Positions 56,243 through 64,000 of a DNA stretch of 64,000 nucleotides are shown here, in pieces. The stretch covers positions 310,001 to 374,000 of the forward strand of contig CAWCWN010000004.1 in the NCBI GenBank assembly GCA_963799245.1, given 5' to 3'. The notes below the pieces were generated by a model. The model was not told the origin of the DNA, did not search any database, and saw only the letters and a list, made by a program, of their open reading frames with translations. Both the position numbers and the translations under genes were made by a program. The DNA comes from CAWCWN01 sp963799245 (GTDB lineage Bacteria; Chloroflexota; Ktedonobacteria; Ktedonobacterales; Ktedonobacteraceae). Position 1 is the stretch's first letter, and each line of letters starts with the position of its first letter.

Positions 56243-58351
56243 TTACGCCAGCCTGTCACGCAAGTGCTGGGGCACGCTCGTCACCACAATCCCCGGTCGG
56301 AAGAGCAGCGCGGCCTTCAGGCGCAGGGAGGTCTGATTATGCAGGATCTGCTCCCACCAGCGGGCTACGACGAATTCCGGCAGGATAACCGTCAGGGTAT
56401 CGTCGGGGAAGAGCTCATGCACCGTATCGATGTAGGCGAGCAAGGGCCTTGAGAGCGAGCGATAGGGCGATTTAATCACAATCAGGTGCGACTCCTCATC
56501 CTCAGATAAGTTCTTTTGCCAGCGCGCCCAGGCCTCGCGCACCACGTCGGCATCATGCGCATCGATCGCGACATGCACCGCCGTGACGTGGCGCGTCAGT
56601 GAGCGGGCGTAGGCCAGGCTCTGCACCGCAACGCGGTCCATGCCTGCGATAGGCACGATCATGCGATGATGGATATCCCTGGGATGCAGCGGGATCACCG
56701 CCGTGCGCGTGCGCTCAACCCGCTCGTAGTGGCGATGGATAGCCATAAACATCAAGACCAGCAGAGGGATAAGGATGACAACGATCCAGGCCCCCTCCAG
56801 GAATTTGGTCGTGGCAATGACGATGGCGACGGTAAAGGTGGTGAGGGCGCCCAGGGCATTGATGGCCAGCCTGCGCTGCCAGCCGCGATTCTCGCCGCGC
56901 AAACGCCACCAGTGGCGCACCATCCCGCTCTGTGAGAGCGTAAACGACATAAAGACGCCAACGGCGTAGAGGTTGATCAGCTGCGTGGTATTGCCTTCGA
57001 AGACGATGAGCAGGATGCCCGCCAGCACAGCCAGGAAGATGATGCCGATCGAGAATGCCAGGCGATCGCCCCTGAAGGCGAACTGGTGCGGTAAAAAATC
57101 ATCACGTGCCAGCAGCGATGCCAGGCGCGGGAAATCGGAATAGCTGGTATTGGCCGCCAGGGTCAGGATCAGCAGGGTGGCGACCAGGAAGATGGGATAC
57201 ATAAAGGCGAGCGGCCCGTTAAATACCAGGGAGGAGATCTGGGCAATAACGGTGGGGTTGCCCTCGACATTGGCCTCGACGTGGAAGGAGGTCGCCAGGA
57301 TGGTAATGCCGATAAAGAGCGTTCCCAGAATAATGGCCATCCAGGTGAGCGTCGTCGCGGCGTTGCGCGTCTCCGGCTTTTGAAAGGCGGGCACGCCGTT
57401 GGAGATCGCCTCCACACCTGTCATAGCCGAACAGCCGGCGGCAAAGGACTTCAGGATCAGGAAAAGGGTCAGCGGCTCAAGCGCCGGCACGTAGGCGAAA
57501 TTCCCGATTACAGGATTGTGTTGCACAAGAAAGCTTTTGAAAAAACCTACCACGATCATCAGCAGCGCGCTGAAAATAAATAAATAGGTGGGGATGGCAA
57601 AGATCGAGCCCGACTCACGCACACCCCGCAGGTTCACCAGGGTCACAATCAGCACCAGCACCACATCGATGAGAATGATATATGGAGTGGCAAGCTTATG
57701 GGGGAAGAGCGAGGCAAGATTGAGCACGCCGGCAGAGATGCTCACCGCGACGGTCAGGACGTAGTCGATGAGCAGTGACGCGGCGGCGACAAGGCCGGGT
57801 AGCGTGCCCAGGTTATCTTTGGCCACGATGTACGAGCCGCCGCCATTGGGGTAGGCCGGGATGGTCTGGCGATAAGAGATCGCCACAATAGCCAGCAGGG
57901 TTACAATGGCAACGCTGATCGGCAAAGTAACCCACAGATTGCCCGAGCCGGCCACGACCAGGGTGATCAGGATCGCCTCCGTCGCATATGCCACCGAGGA
58001 GATAGCATCGGAGGAGAGGACCGCCAGGGCCTTAAACTTGGTCAGGCGCTCGTGTTCAGCCCGTGAGGAGGCGATGGGCGCGCCGATCAGAAAACGCTTG
58101 AGGCGCGCCAGGGACGAGCGCGGCTGATCAACGATATTGGTCGCCTCGAGCAGCCCGTGGCTGATGCGCCGAAATGAAGTCTGACTCGGACGAACTATAC
58201 GTACCCGCTCATTGCCGGGTAATCTACCGGGGCGAACCTCGGCTCGTACAAGCATAGAGGGGTCATCTTCCCTCCCAAGCATACGCCCATCCCGCTCATC
58301 TGGTGTGGAGATACCATCGCTGCCCGCTGACTGATCATCTTCTGGTTGCAT
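56243..58351 (-). CDS. APC-superfamily permease with USP-like cytoplasmic tail
   Basis: A 702-residue protein. The first about 80 residues are polar. About 100-560 is the transporter, with twelve hydrophobic segments and APC blocks AVLSSDAISSVAYATEAILI, YPNGGGSYIVAKDNLG and GCSAMTGVEAISNGVPAF. About 575-702 is a soluble domain (MIVPIAGMDRVAVQSLAYARSL, VTAVHVAIDAHDADVV) like a universal stress protein. Predicted amino-acid or cation transporter regulated by a nucleotide at its tail. The paralogue at 58715 is transcribed divergently, with KdpD/USP genes beyond it. Confidence 0.85.
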   Translation of the reverse strand: MQPEDDQSAGSDGISTPDERDGRMLGREDDPSMLVRAEVRPGRLPGNERVRIVRPSQTSFRRISHGLLEATNIVDQPRSSLARLKRFLIGAPIASSRAEHERLTKFKALAVLSSDAISSVAYATEAILITLVVAGSGNLWVTLPISVAIVTLLAIVAISYRQTIPAYPNGGGSYIVAKDNLGTLPGLVAAASLLIDYVLTVAVSISAGVLNLASLFPHKLATPYIILIDVVLVLIVTLVNLRGVRESGSIFAIPTYLFIFSALLMIVVGFFKSFLVQHNPVIGNFAYVPALEPLTLFLILKSFAAGCSAMTGVEAISNGVPAFQKPETRNAATTLTWMAIILGTLFIGITILATSFHVEANVEGNPTVIAQISSLVFNGPLAFMYPIFLVATLLILTLAANTSYSDFPRLASLLARDDFLPHQFAFRGDRLAFSIGIIFLAVLAGILLIVFEGNTTQLINLYAVGVFMSFTLSQSGMVRHWWRLRGENRGWQRRLAINALGALTTFTVAIVIATTKFLEGAWIVVILIPLLVLMFMAIHRHYERVERTRTAVIPLHPRDIHHRMIVPIAGMDRVAVQSLAYARSLTRHVTAVHVAIDAHDADVVREAWARWQKNLSEDEESHLIVIKSPYRSLSRPLLAYIDTVHELFPDDTLTVILPEFVVARWWEQILHNQTSLRLKAALLFRPGIVVTSVPQHLRDRLA

Positions 58352-58714
58352 GGCTGCTGTCCCTCAAAGAATGTGCTGGTCGACCAGTTGCAAAAGCTTG
58401 TATCATCTTTTGACCGGTGAACGTTCCTCATAATAGTAGGACATCTGGCAGAGCCTTGACAAGTAATTTAAGACAGAAACACTGCTCTTTAGCTTATTTT
58501 TAGGCTTTTGAGCACTTTCTTGAGTATTCCTTGATATAGCCCTGGCGCTATGCTACACTATGTAGAAGTCTGACGGCCACACGTCCTGTACTGCTAGAAT
58601 TGCTATTCATCCAGCCTGTTACCTGTCTTGCAGGTGGCCGCTGGCTGCCTGGCAAGGCGTGACGCAGCATGACGACTGGCGCAACTTCGTTCTGTACAAA
58701 GGATTACGTTAGAT
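58352..58714. other. Divergent promoter region between the two APC permeases
   Basis: A 363-bp spacer. On the plus strand a promoter lies at 58531-58559, leaving a 150-nt leader before the ATG at 58715. The leader contains GC-rich stretches that could fold. A promoter for the minus-strand permease is likely near 58400-58450 but I see no clear boxes. Confidence 0.5.
58531..58559 (+). promoter_or_regulatory. Predicted promoter of the plus-strand APC permease
   Basis: TTGATA (58531-58536), 17-bp spacer, TACACT (58554-58559). The 150-nt leader that follows is long enough for a regulatory RNA structure. Confidence 0.45.
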
Positions 58715-60760
58715 ATGTCTCATGAAGCGACACAGGAAGCTTCAAACTCGACGCGGGGCGATGAGCAGAGCCACAGTGGAAATCTGCTCGGCCCGATCCT
58801 GTGCTGGGCGGTTGTCTTTGCCGACATCGGTACCTCTGTGTATTATACTCCCGGCATCCTCTATGGGAATGTCGGAAAACTTGCGGGTTTCTTTATCTTT
58901 TTAACCATGTCCGTCTTTGTACTGCTCACCCTCAAATACGCGGAGGTCACGCACCGCTTTCCGCAGGGGGGCGGCGTCGTAACTGTGGCGGCACAGGCCA
59001 TCAACCACTGGATTGGTGCCTTGGGCGGCATGTTCATCCTGGTAGATTATTTCCTGACGGCCACGATCAGCTGCCTTTCGGGCGTCCTCTACTTCAGTGT
59101 GGTGGTGCCCGCCATTGGCCCCTATGCGACACCGATTACCGCCGCAATGCTTCTCCTCCTGGGCGTACTCAACTGGGTTGGTATCAGCGAGAGCGCGAAA
59201 GTGAGCCTGGTGGGGGCAGTTATCGCCTTCCTGAGCGATCTCGCCATCCTGTTCACCGTTTTCACGCATATCTCGTTTGCCACCTTTCTCGCGCTTTTTC
59301 CCGCGATGTTCGCCAACAACCATCGAGCGCCAATTTTCCTGCTGGTGGGCTTCGCGGGCTCGTTCCTGGCCTTCTCGGGTCTGGAGAGCATCTCACAGCT
59401 CTCCCCGGTGATGAAAACACCGCGCAAGAAGGTCGCGGGTCTCGCCCTCCTGATCGTTGTACTGACCATAGGCATTACCAGTCCCCTGCTGACCATGTTC
59501 TCGACGCTCTTACAGCCACAGCAAGCCGCCAATGCACAGGAAAGCGCCCAGCTTATCTCGTTGCTGGCGGGACACTGGGGCAACACGATCTTGCGCACAG
59601 AGGTAGCGATCAGCGCCAGCGCGCTGCTGGTATTTGCCAGTAACACGGCCATAATCGGCTCGTACCACGTCTTTATGGCGCTCTCACGCATGGATTTCTT
59701 CCCGACCTTCATCCTCAAACGCAATAAGCTGCGCGGCACGCCGCACTACTCAATTGCCCTGGCTACTATCATTCCCATTACGGTGCTCGTGATCGCCAAC
59801 GGCAACCTTGACCTACTGGGAAACATGTATGCCTTCGGCCTGCTGGGCGCCTTCACCCTGACCTGCCTGGGCCTTGACCTGGTGCGCTATCGTGAGCGCA
59901 AGGCAGCACGAGCGCAAAGATATGTCTCTCCGCGCGAGCGCATGGCAAATAGCCATGCGGTGGCAGGCGCGAGCGATAACAGCGCGGCCACCTCACCACA
60001 TCTCCAGGTCGACGCGAGCTCCGCGACGGATCACCAGCATGCTGTGCTGAATGGCGACGCGCCAGCCGCTAGAGAACAGAGCGCTGACAACACACAGAGG
60101 CGAGCGCCCGAGCATGAGGCAGTAAAAATAACCGCCTGGTCCACCATCGATTTCTGGCTGGGCATCCTGACAACGTTTCTGGTGGCTCTGGCCTGGACGA
60201 CCAACCTCATCTATAAACGCGATGCCACGCTCTTCGGCAGCATCGTAGCCAGCGTCGGCATGATCATTGCCTTCGTCAATTACAGGTACCACCAGAGCCA
60301 GGGGCGCACTCCTGTGATGATTACGGGGGTCGAAGGGCGTCTGCCAGGGTCGGTGCTGGCGGTGCTCACGCCGGAAAACGGGAGCAACGATGCGGTGATT
60401 CGCGCCGCCGTCGATCACGCCGATGGGCACCCGGTTGTTTTTATCTATGTCGGCTCTAAGCAGCAGCGCGAGCGAGCGCCCAGCATGTTCGAGGTCGTAG
60501 ATCCCTACCTGGATGACATGCAGGCGAAGGAGTACTTCGGCAGGGCCGAAAACCTGGCGGAAAAGGCCAGGGTGCCGCGTCGCTATGTCTACCGCCAGAA
60601 AGAGCCAGGCGCTGTGGCCGAGGTGTGGCAGGTGGTGCATCCCCACGATACGGTGGTGGCGGCGAAAAATGCCCCCCAGCTCGATGATATCAATCCCGAC
60701 CGCATCCGTTACGAGCTTACCCCCAGTGGCAAGGTAGCACATATGCTCAAGCAGTGGTAA
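58715..60760 (+). CDS. APC-superfamily permease with C-terminal stress-protein-like domain
   Basis: A 681-residue protein starting MSHEATQEASNSTRGDEQS. Twelve or so membrane helices: GPILCWAVVFADIGTSVYY, AEVTHRFPQGGGVVTVAAQ, FAGSFLAFSGLESISQLSPVM, LLVFASNTAIIGSYHVFMAL. Helices 11-12 follow a polar insert at about 395-470. The last about 130 residues (LAVLTPENGSNDAVIRAAVDHADGHPVVFIYVG, shown in part) form a USP-like domain. A diverged paralogue of the permease at 56243. Its end is 6 bp from the stop of the convergent KdpD-like gene. Confidence 0.85.
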   Translation: MSHEATQEASNSTRGDEQSHSGNLLGPILCWAVVFADIGTSVYYTPGILYGNVGKLAGFFIFLTMSVFVLLTLKYAEVTHRFPQGGGVVTVAAQAINHWIGALGGMFILVDYFLTATISCLSGVLYFSVVVPAIGPYATPITAAMLLLLGVLNWVGISESAKVSLVGAVIAFLSDLAILFTVFTHISFATFLALFPAMFANNHRAPIFLLVGFAGSFLAFSGLESISQLSPVMKTPRKKVAGLALLIVVLTIGITSPLLTMFSTLLQPQQAANAQESAQLISLLAGHWGNTILRTEVAISASALLVFASNTAIIGSYHVFMALSRMDFFPTFILKRNKLRGTPHYSIALATIIPITVLVIANGNLDLLGNMYAFGLLGAFTLTCLGLDLVRYRERKAARAQRYVSPRERMANSHAVAGASDNSAATSPHLQVDASSATDHQHAVLNGDAPAAREQSADNTQRRAPEHEAVKITAWSTIDFWLGILTTFLVALAWTTNLIYKRDATLFGSIVASVGMIIAFVNYRYHQSQGRTPVMITGVEGRLPGSVLAVLTPENGSNDAVIRAAVDHADGHPVVFIYVGSKQQRERAPSMFEVVDPYLDDMQAKEYFGRAENLAEKARVPRRYVYRQKEPGAVAEVWQVVHPHDTVVAAKNAPQLDDINPDRIRYELTPSGKVAHMLKQW

Positions 60761-60766
60761 TCCAGC

Positions 60767-62084
60767 CTACGACGACTTGAGCTCTTTGCGCGCGATGGGC
60801 ACGAGGTGAATATCGATATCGCTACTCAGGCGCAGCAGGCGATTGATCGTCGAACCGCGTAGCAGCTCTTCCCAGCGGCTGCGCGCGGGCTGGCCCAGGA
60901 CTATCTGTGTAATCTGGTGCTGGGCCGCTACCTCGACAAGCGTGCGCGCAATATCTGAGCTCTGCAGGCGCAGCACCTCTGCCCCAAGATCCTCTGCCAG
61001 CAGGGCATGTTCCTCGACGCGCTTCTGCGCCTCAGCGAGGCGCTGCTTCGCCCTGCCGCCATGCCTTAAAAAAAGGGTCAGGTCGCGTACAAATGCGAGA
61101 TAACCCTGGGGCTGAATATTCACGGCTAGCAGGTCGGCGTGCAGGCCATGGGCGAGGCGCCAGGCGTCACGAATGACCTGGCGGCTGTGAGGGCGGCTGT
61201 CAAAGCCCACCAGGACGCGCTCGCTCGCCGGCCACAGCTCGCTGATCCCGTGGTCCGTCATGTATTTTTGCAGCTGAGAATTCGGTCTTCTCCGCGGTAC
61301 GCCGCAGGGCGAGTTCACGCAGGGCGGTCAGGTTGCCCTCGCGAAAGAAGTTGTTGAGTGCTGTCTCGATACGCTCAGGAGGATAGATATTGCCATGCCT
61401 CATGCGCTGGCGCAGGGCATAAGGGGCGATATCGATCAGCTCAACCTCGTCCGCCTCGTCAAGAATACGGTCGGGTAGAGTCTCACGCACACGTACCCCG
61501 GTGATACTTGCCACGGTATCGTTCAGACTCTCCAGGTGCTGGATGTTCAGGGTTGTCACCACGTCGATGCCCGCAGCGAGCAGGTCCTCGACATCCTGGT
61601 AGCGCTTGGGGTGCTTTGAACCCGGGACGTTGGTATGGGCAAGCTCATCGACCAGGGCGACACTGGGGTGACGGGCGATGATTGCGTCGCTATCCATCTC
61701 CTCCAGCGTGACGCCGCGGTATGTAATTTTTTTGCGCGGGATGACCTCCAGATCTCCCAGCTGGGCCTGCGTCTGAGCACGGCCATGCGTCTCGAGGTAG
61801 CCAACGACGACATCGGTGCCCCTGCTCTCGCGGCGATGCCCCTCATTGAGCATGGTATAGGTCTTGCCCGCGCCGGCTACAGCCCCCAGGTAGACGCGCA
61901 GACGACCACGCCTGCGCTGCTGATGCTCACCTGGAGCCGGGGTGAGGGCGGGGGCAGTGGCATCCGCCGTGCCTGCTGCCTCCTGCACGTCGCTATCAGT
62001 ATCACGCAGCTTGTAGCGCTCAAGCAACGACTCTGGATCGGGACGTCCGTCGTCGCGCAGCGCTTTATCATGTTGCTCACCCAT
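60767..62084 (-). pseudogene. KdpD N-terminal sensor plus USP domain, without kinase, frameshifted
   Basis: First frame (62084-about 61285): MGEQHDKALRDDGRPDP, then the KdpD domain RLRVYLGAVAGAGKTYTMLNEG (Walker A GAVAGAGKT), VVVGYLETHGR, ALVDELAHTNVPGSKHPKRYQD and TTLNIQHLESLND. Second frame: LQKYMTDHGISELWPASERVLVGFD and a USP domain to 60767. The joined protein has about 430 residues. No membrane helices or histidine kinase follow, so it is a stand-alone sensor. The break near 61285 is a net one-base gain or two-base loss, unlike most others here. Probably senses potassium or c-di-AMP-type signals together with the response regulators upstream. Confidence 0.82.
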
Positions 62085-62170
62085 GCTCTTCCTAATTTTA
62101 GCGCGTCAAGCGCAATGTTCAGGTCAAGTACATTTATATTTTAGTGTACCATATATCATTTATGAGATTT

Positions 62171-62572
62171 TCACTCCTTTTTGCGCTCGTCCGCCTCGGC
62201 GGCGAGGCGCAGCAGCGCTTCCATGGGAAAGGGCTTGGGTAGATATGCTATGGGACGAAACTCCGCCAGGCGGTCCGGGCTAACACGAACGGCGGAAAGA
62301 ACCACGACAGGTAGCCTGCTGTTCTGCTCATCTATCTTTTGCGGCGTCATATACCCCTCGTGCAGCGCCGTGCGCAGGACATCCCAGCCGGTTTTATCAG
62401 GGAGATTGATATCGAGCAGGATGAGATCAAAATGTCTTGAACGCAGCTGCGCCAGGGCATCCTGAGCGCTTTTAGCCACCGTCACCTCGTGGTTGCGGAT
62501 GCGTAAGTTGCGCTCAATCACATCACAAAGAGTGTCCTCATCTTCAATGAGCAGAATACTCGCACCATTCAT
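62171..62572 (-). CDS. Single-domain response regulator
   Basis: A 133-residue receiver domain: ILLIEDEDTLCDVIERN (acidic pair), phospho-acceptor Asp54 in LILLDINLPDKTGWDV, LPVVVLSAVRVS and the Lys in AYLPKPFPMEAL. No output domain. Encoded between the KdpD-like and USP genes, on the same strand, so probably part of that signalling group. Confidence 0.87.
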   Translation of the reverse strand: MNGASILLIEDEDTLCDVIERNLRIRNHEVTVAKSAQDALAQLRSRHFDLILLDINLPDKTGWDVLRTALHEGYMTPQKIDEQNSRLPVVVLSAVRVSPDRLAEFRPIAYLPKPFPMEALLRLAAEADERKKE

Positions 62573-62663
62573 AGCAAAACCTGTTGTTCCTTCCCTGGCG
62601 CAGGGGACCCGGAACTACTATCCGGATCTTTGTTATCAATATAGCCGTACCAGGTGGTGGAGT

Positions 62664-63170
62664 TTAAGTTAAGGCCGTCTTGGTTACCACCGGCCGCTCG
62701 CCCCGGCGGCGCAGGAGCAGGGCCAGGCGCCGTTTGAGTGTGTGCGCCGAGCGCGCACTTGAGGGTAAATGAACAACGCTGTGTGTAGCTGCAACCTCTA
62801 CCGTAAGCCGCTTGATGGCGGATGTTTCAAGCAAAACACCTTCACCATCACGCAGAAAGAAAAGGGTGCCATCACAATCTTGCTGCTGAAGCGCCACTTT
62901 AATGCTGGCGACGGGGTCAGCGCTATATACCTCGCAGACTTCGAGTGGTACCCCCAGGCAGGCGGCCTTCTGGCGCACGGCGACCAGAAAATCCTGTGAC
63001 TGCTGTATGGCCTCAAGGCGTGCTCCCCTGGCCAGCTTCGCGCCCGGGGCGGCAATGAGCGAGAGCGCGACCAGTACAGCCCCTCGACTGGCTGCCAGCT
63101 GAACCGCATAATCAAGGGCGAGGGTATCGATCCCGTGTATAAATGGAAGTAACAGGCGCGACCTCTGCAT
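62664..63170 (-). CDS. Universal stress protein family member
   Basis: About 168 residues, start MQRSRLLLPFIHGIDTLAL (an ATG 7 codons upstream exists). USP-like alternation of strands and helices: ALDYAVQLAASRGAVLVALSL, VCEVYSADPVASIKVAL, DGTLFFLRDGEGVLLETSAIKRLTVEVAATHSVVHL (shown in part). The ATP-binding GxxGxxS is not evident, so it may not bind ATP. Between two response-regulator genes. Confidence 0.7.
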   Translation of the reverse strand: MQRSRLLLPFIHGIDTLALDYAVQLAASRGAVLVALSLIAAPGAKLARGARLEAIQQSQDFLVAVRQKAACLGVPLEVCEVYSADPVASIKVALQQQDCDGTLFFLRDGEGVLLETSAIKRLTVEVAATHSVVHLPSSARSAHTLKRRLALLLRRRGERPVVTKTALT

Positions 63171-63305
63171 GACTACCTCATCATTCCTCAAAGAAATTTC
63201 CAGCTCTTTTTGCTAGTATTTCTATTTCTCTGCAGAGTATAGTCCAAAAAAGGTCAAAGTGGGCTAAAAAGGCCAGAGAAAGATCTAAAGATTTTCTCAA
63301 GATGA

Positions 63306-64000
63306 TCAATCATCCGCGCTAAAGCGATAGCCCACGCCTGAAATGGTCAGAATAAAGCGCGGATGGGCGGGATCAGGTTCGATCTTGCGTCTCAACTGGC
63401 CGATATAGACGTGCAGGTAGTGCGATTCCGTCCCATACCCTGTTCCCCAGACCTGGGCGAGCAGCATATGGCGGGTCATGATCTTGCCGCGATTCTTGAT
63501 AAGCGCCTTGAGGAGGTCGTATTCCGTAGGCGTAAGCTTGACCTCCTGGCCATTCACCTGTACAAGACGCTGGGCGAAATCTACCCTCAATGGGCCGGCG
63601 CTAAAAGTTGGCTCGGTGCCCGATTGGACATGGGCGCTATGACGCAGGGCCACACGAATGCGCGCCAGGACTTCGTCGATACCAAAGGGTTTGGGCACAT
63701 AGTCATCAGCTCCCAGATCCAGCGCCTGGACTTTGTCACGCTCAGCATCTTTGACTGAGAGCACAATGATCGGCAAACTTGATTCCGCCCGCACGCGTCT
63801 ACATACCTCCAGGCCGCTGATCCCGGGCAGGCCAAGGTCGAGCAATATCAGGTCAGGACGGTGATGAGCGATAGCTTCCAGAGCTTCTTCGCCATTACTG
63901 GCGCTAAAGACCTCGAAACCATGGGCCGTCAGACTGCGCTGCAGCGCCCGTAAGATTTCAATTTCATCGTCAACAACGAGAATGCGCGCGCCACTTTTAC
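63306..64000 (-). CDS. kdpE: KdpE-like OmpR-family response regulator (5' end outside window)
   Basis: The frame is open to the window edge. Receiver: RILVVDDEIEILRALQRSL, Asp in LILLDLGLPGISGLEV, LPIIVLSVKDAERDKVQAL and the Lys in DDYVPKPFGIDEV. C-terminal winged helix: LTPTEYDLLKALIKNRGKIMTRHMLL and ESHYLHVYIGQLRRKIEPDP. These match KdpE, which turns on the kdpFABC potassium uptake genes. About 231 residues are visible. Its sensor could be the KdpD-like protein at 60767 or a kinase outside the window. Confidence 0.9.
   Translation of the reverse strand, partial: KSGARILVVDDEIEILRALQRSLTAHGFEVFSASNGEEALEAIAHHRPDLILLDLGLPGISGLEVCRRVRAESSLPIIVLSVKDAERDKVQALDLGADDYVPKPFGIDEVLARIRVALRHSAHVQSGTEPTFSAGPLRVDFAQRLVQVNGQEVKLTPTEYDLLKALIKNRGKIMTRHMLLAQVWGTGYGTESHYLHVYIGQLRRKIEPDPAHPRFILTISGVGYRFSADD

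Noticed and set aside
60767..62084. Full KdpD sensor kinase
   Set aside because: The chain ends after the USP domain; no membrane helices, histidine box or ATP-binding domain are present downstream.
1..64000. CRISPR array
   Set aside because: No regularly spaced direct repeats were seen on either strand.

Overview
The window looks like chromosome from a Chloroflexota bacterium of the Ktedonobacteria type. This is inferred from the dense mix of IS607, IS200/IS605 and ISAs1 remnants, an IscB nuclease, the B12 salvage genes, and the moderately high GC content; no rRNA or marker search could be run. The core genes present (smc, purA, rsmG, sufU) fit a free-living bacterium.

Layout. 1-7000: mobile-element graveyard with transposase relics, two IS607-type elements (TnpA serine recombinase plus TnpB), a MoaD/ThiS-like gene and an intact IscB with a probable omega-RNA leader. 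7095-14170: cobalamin block, comprising a cobalamin riboswitch, btuF-btuC-btuD uptake operon and cobS-cobU salvage genes, split by a TnpB element. 14422-15836: another TnpB element. 15871-29970: housekeeping and accessory genes (flavin reductase, uracil-DNA glycosylase, sufU, rhodanese, recD2, an ISAs1 copy with target duplication, O-methyltransferase, PHP phosphatase, ada, ECF sigma factor, FAD oxidoreductase, PduO-type adenosyltransferase, Nudix-like regulator). 30100-33300: AT-richer, gene-poor stretch with membrane proteins and a tRNA-like relic. 33530-41753: smc, a formyltransferase, yggX, a radical SAM selenoprotein and an ATP-grasp protein. 42044-48815: HAD phosphatase, GH63-like glucosidase, JAMM protease, zinc-ribbon membrane protein and spermidine-synthase-like protein. 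48993-54762: purA, rsmG, VWA protein and its MoxR-type ATPase. 54940-64000: nitrilase-like protein, two APC permeases with stress-protein tails, and a KdpD-N/USP/response-regulator group ending in a KdpE-like regulator cut by the window edge.

The strongest observation is at 40134-40136. The radical SAM gene ends ...Trp-Phe-Cys-TGA, and reading through the TGA as selenocysteine gives the tail C-U-A-E-P, followed by 9 more residues. A hairpin suited to a bacterial SECIS starts 8 nt after the TGA. The gene is therefore probably a selenoprotein that a standard gene caller would truncate.

Several genes that would otherwise be full length are split by frameshifts. Nearly all of those that look like host genes behave as one-base losses, often in short homopolymers (recD2, the glucosidase four times, the JAMM protein, the VWA protein, a 95-residue protein before cobS and a membrane protein at 31 kb). 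This is more easily explained by sequence error than by mass gene decay, so these genes are described as single loci with the break positions given.
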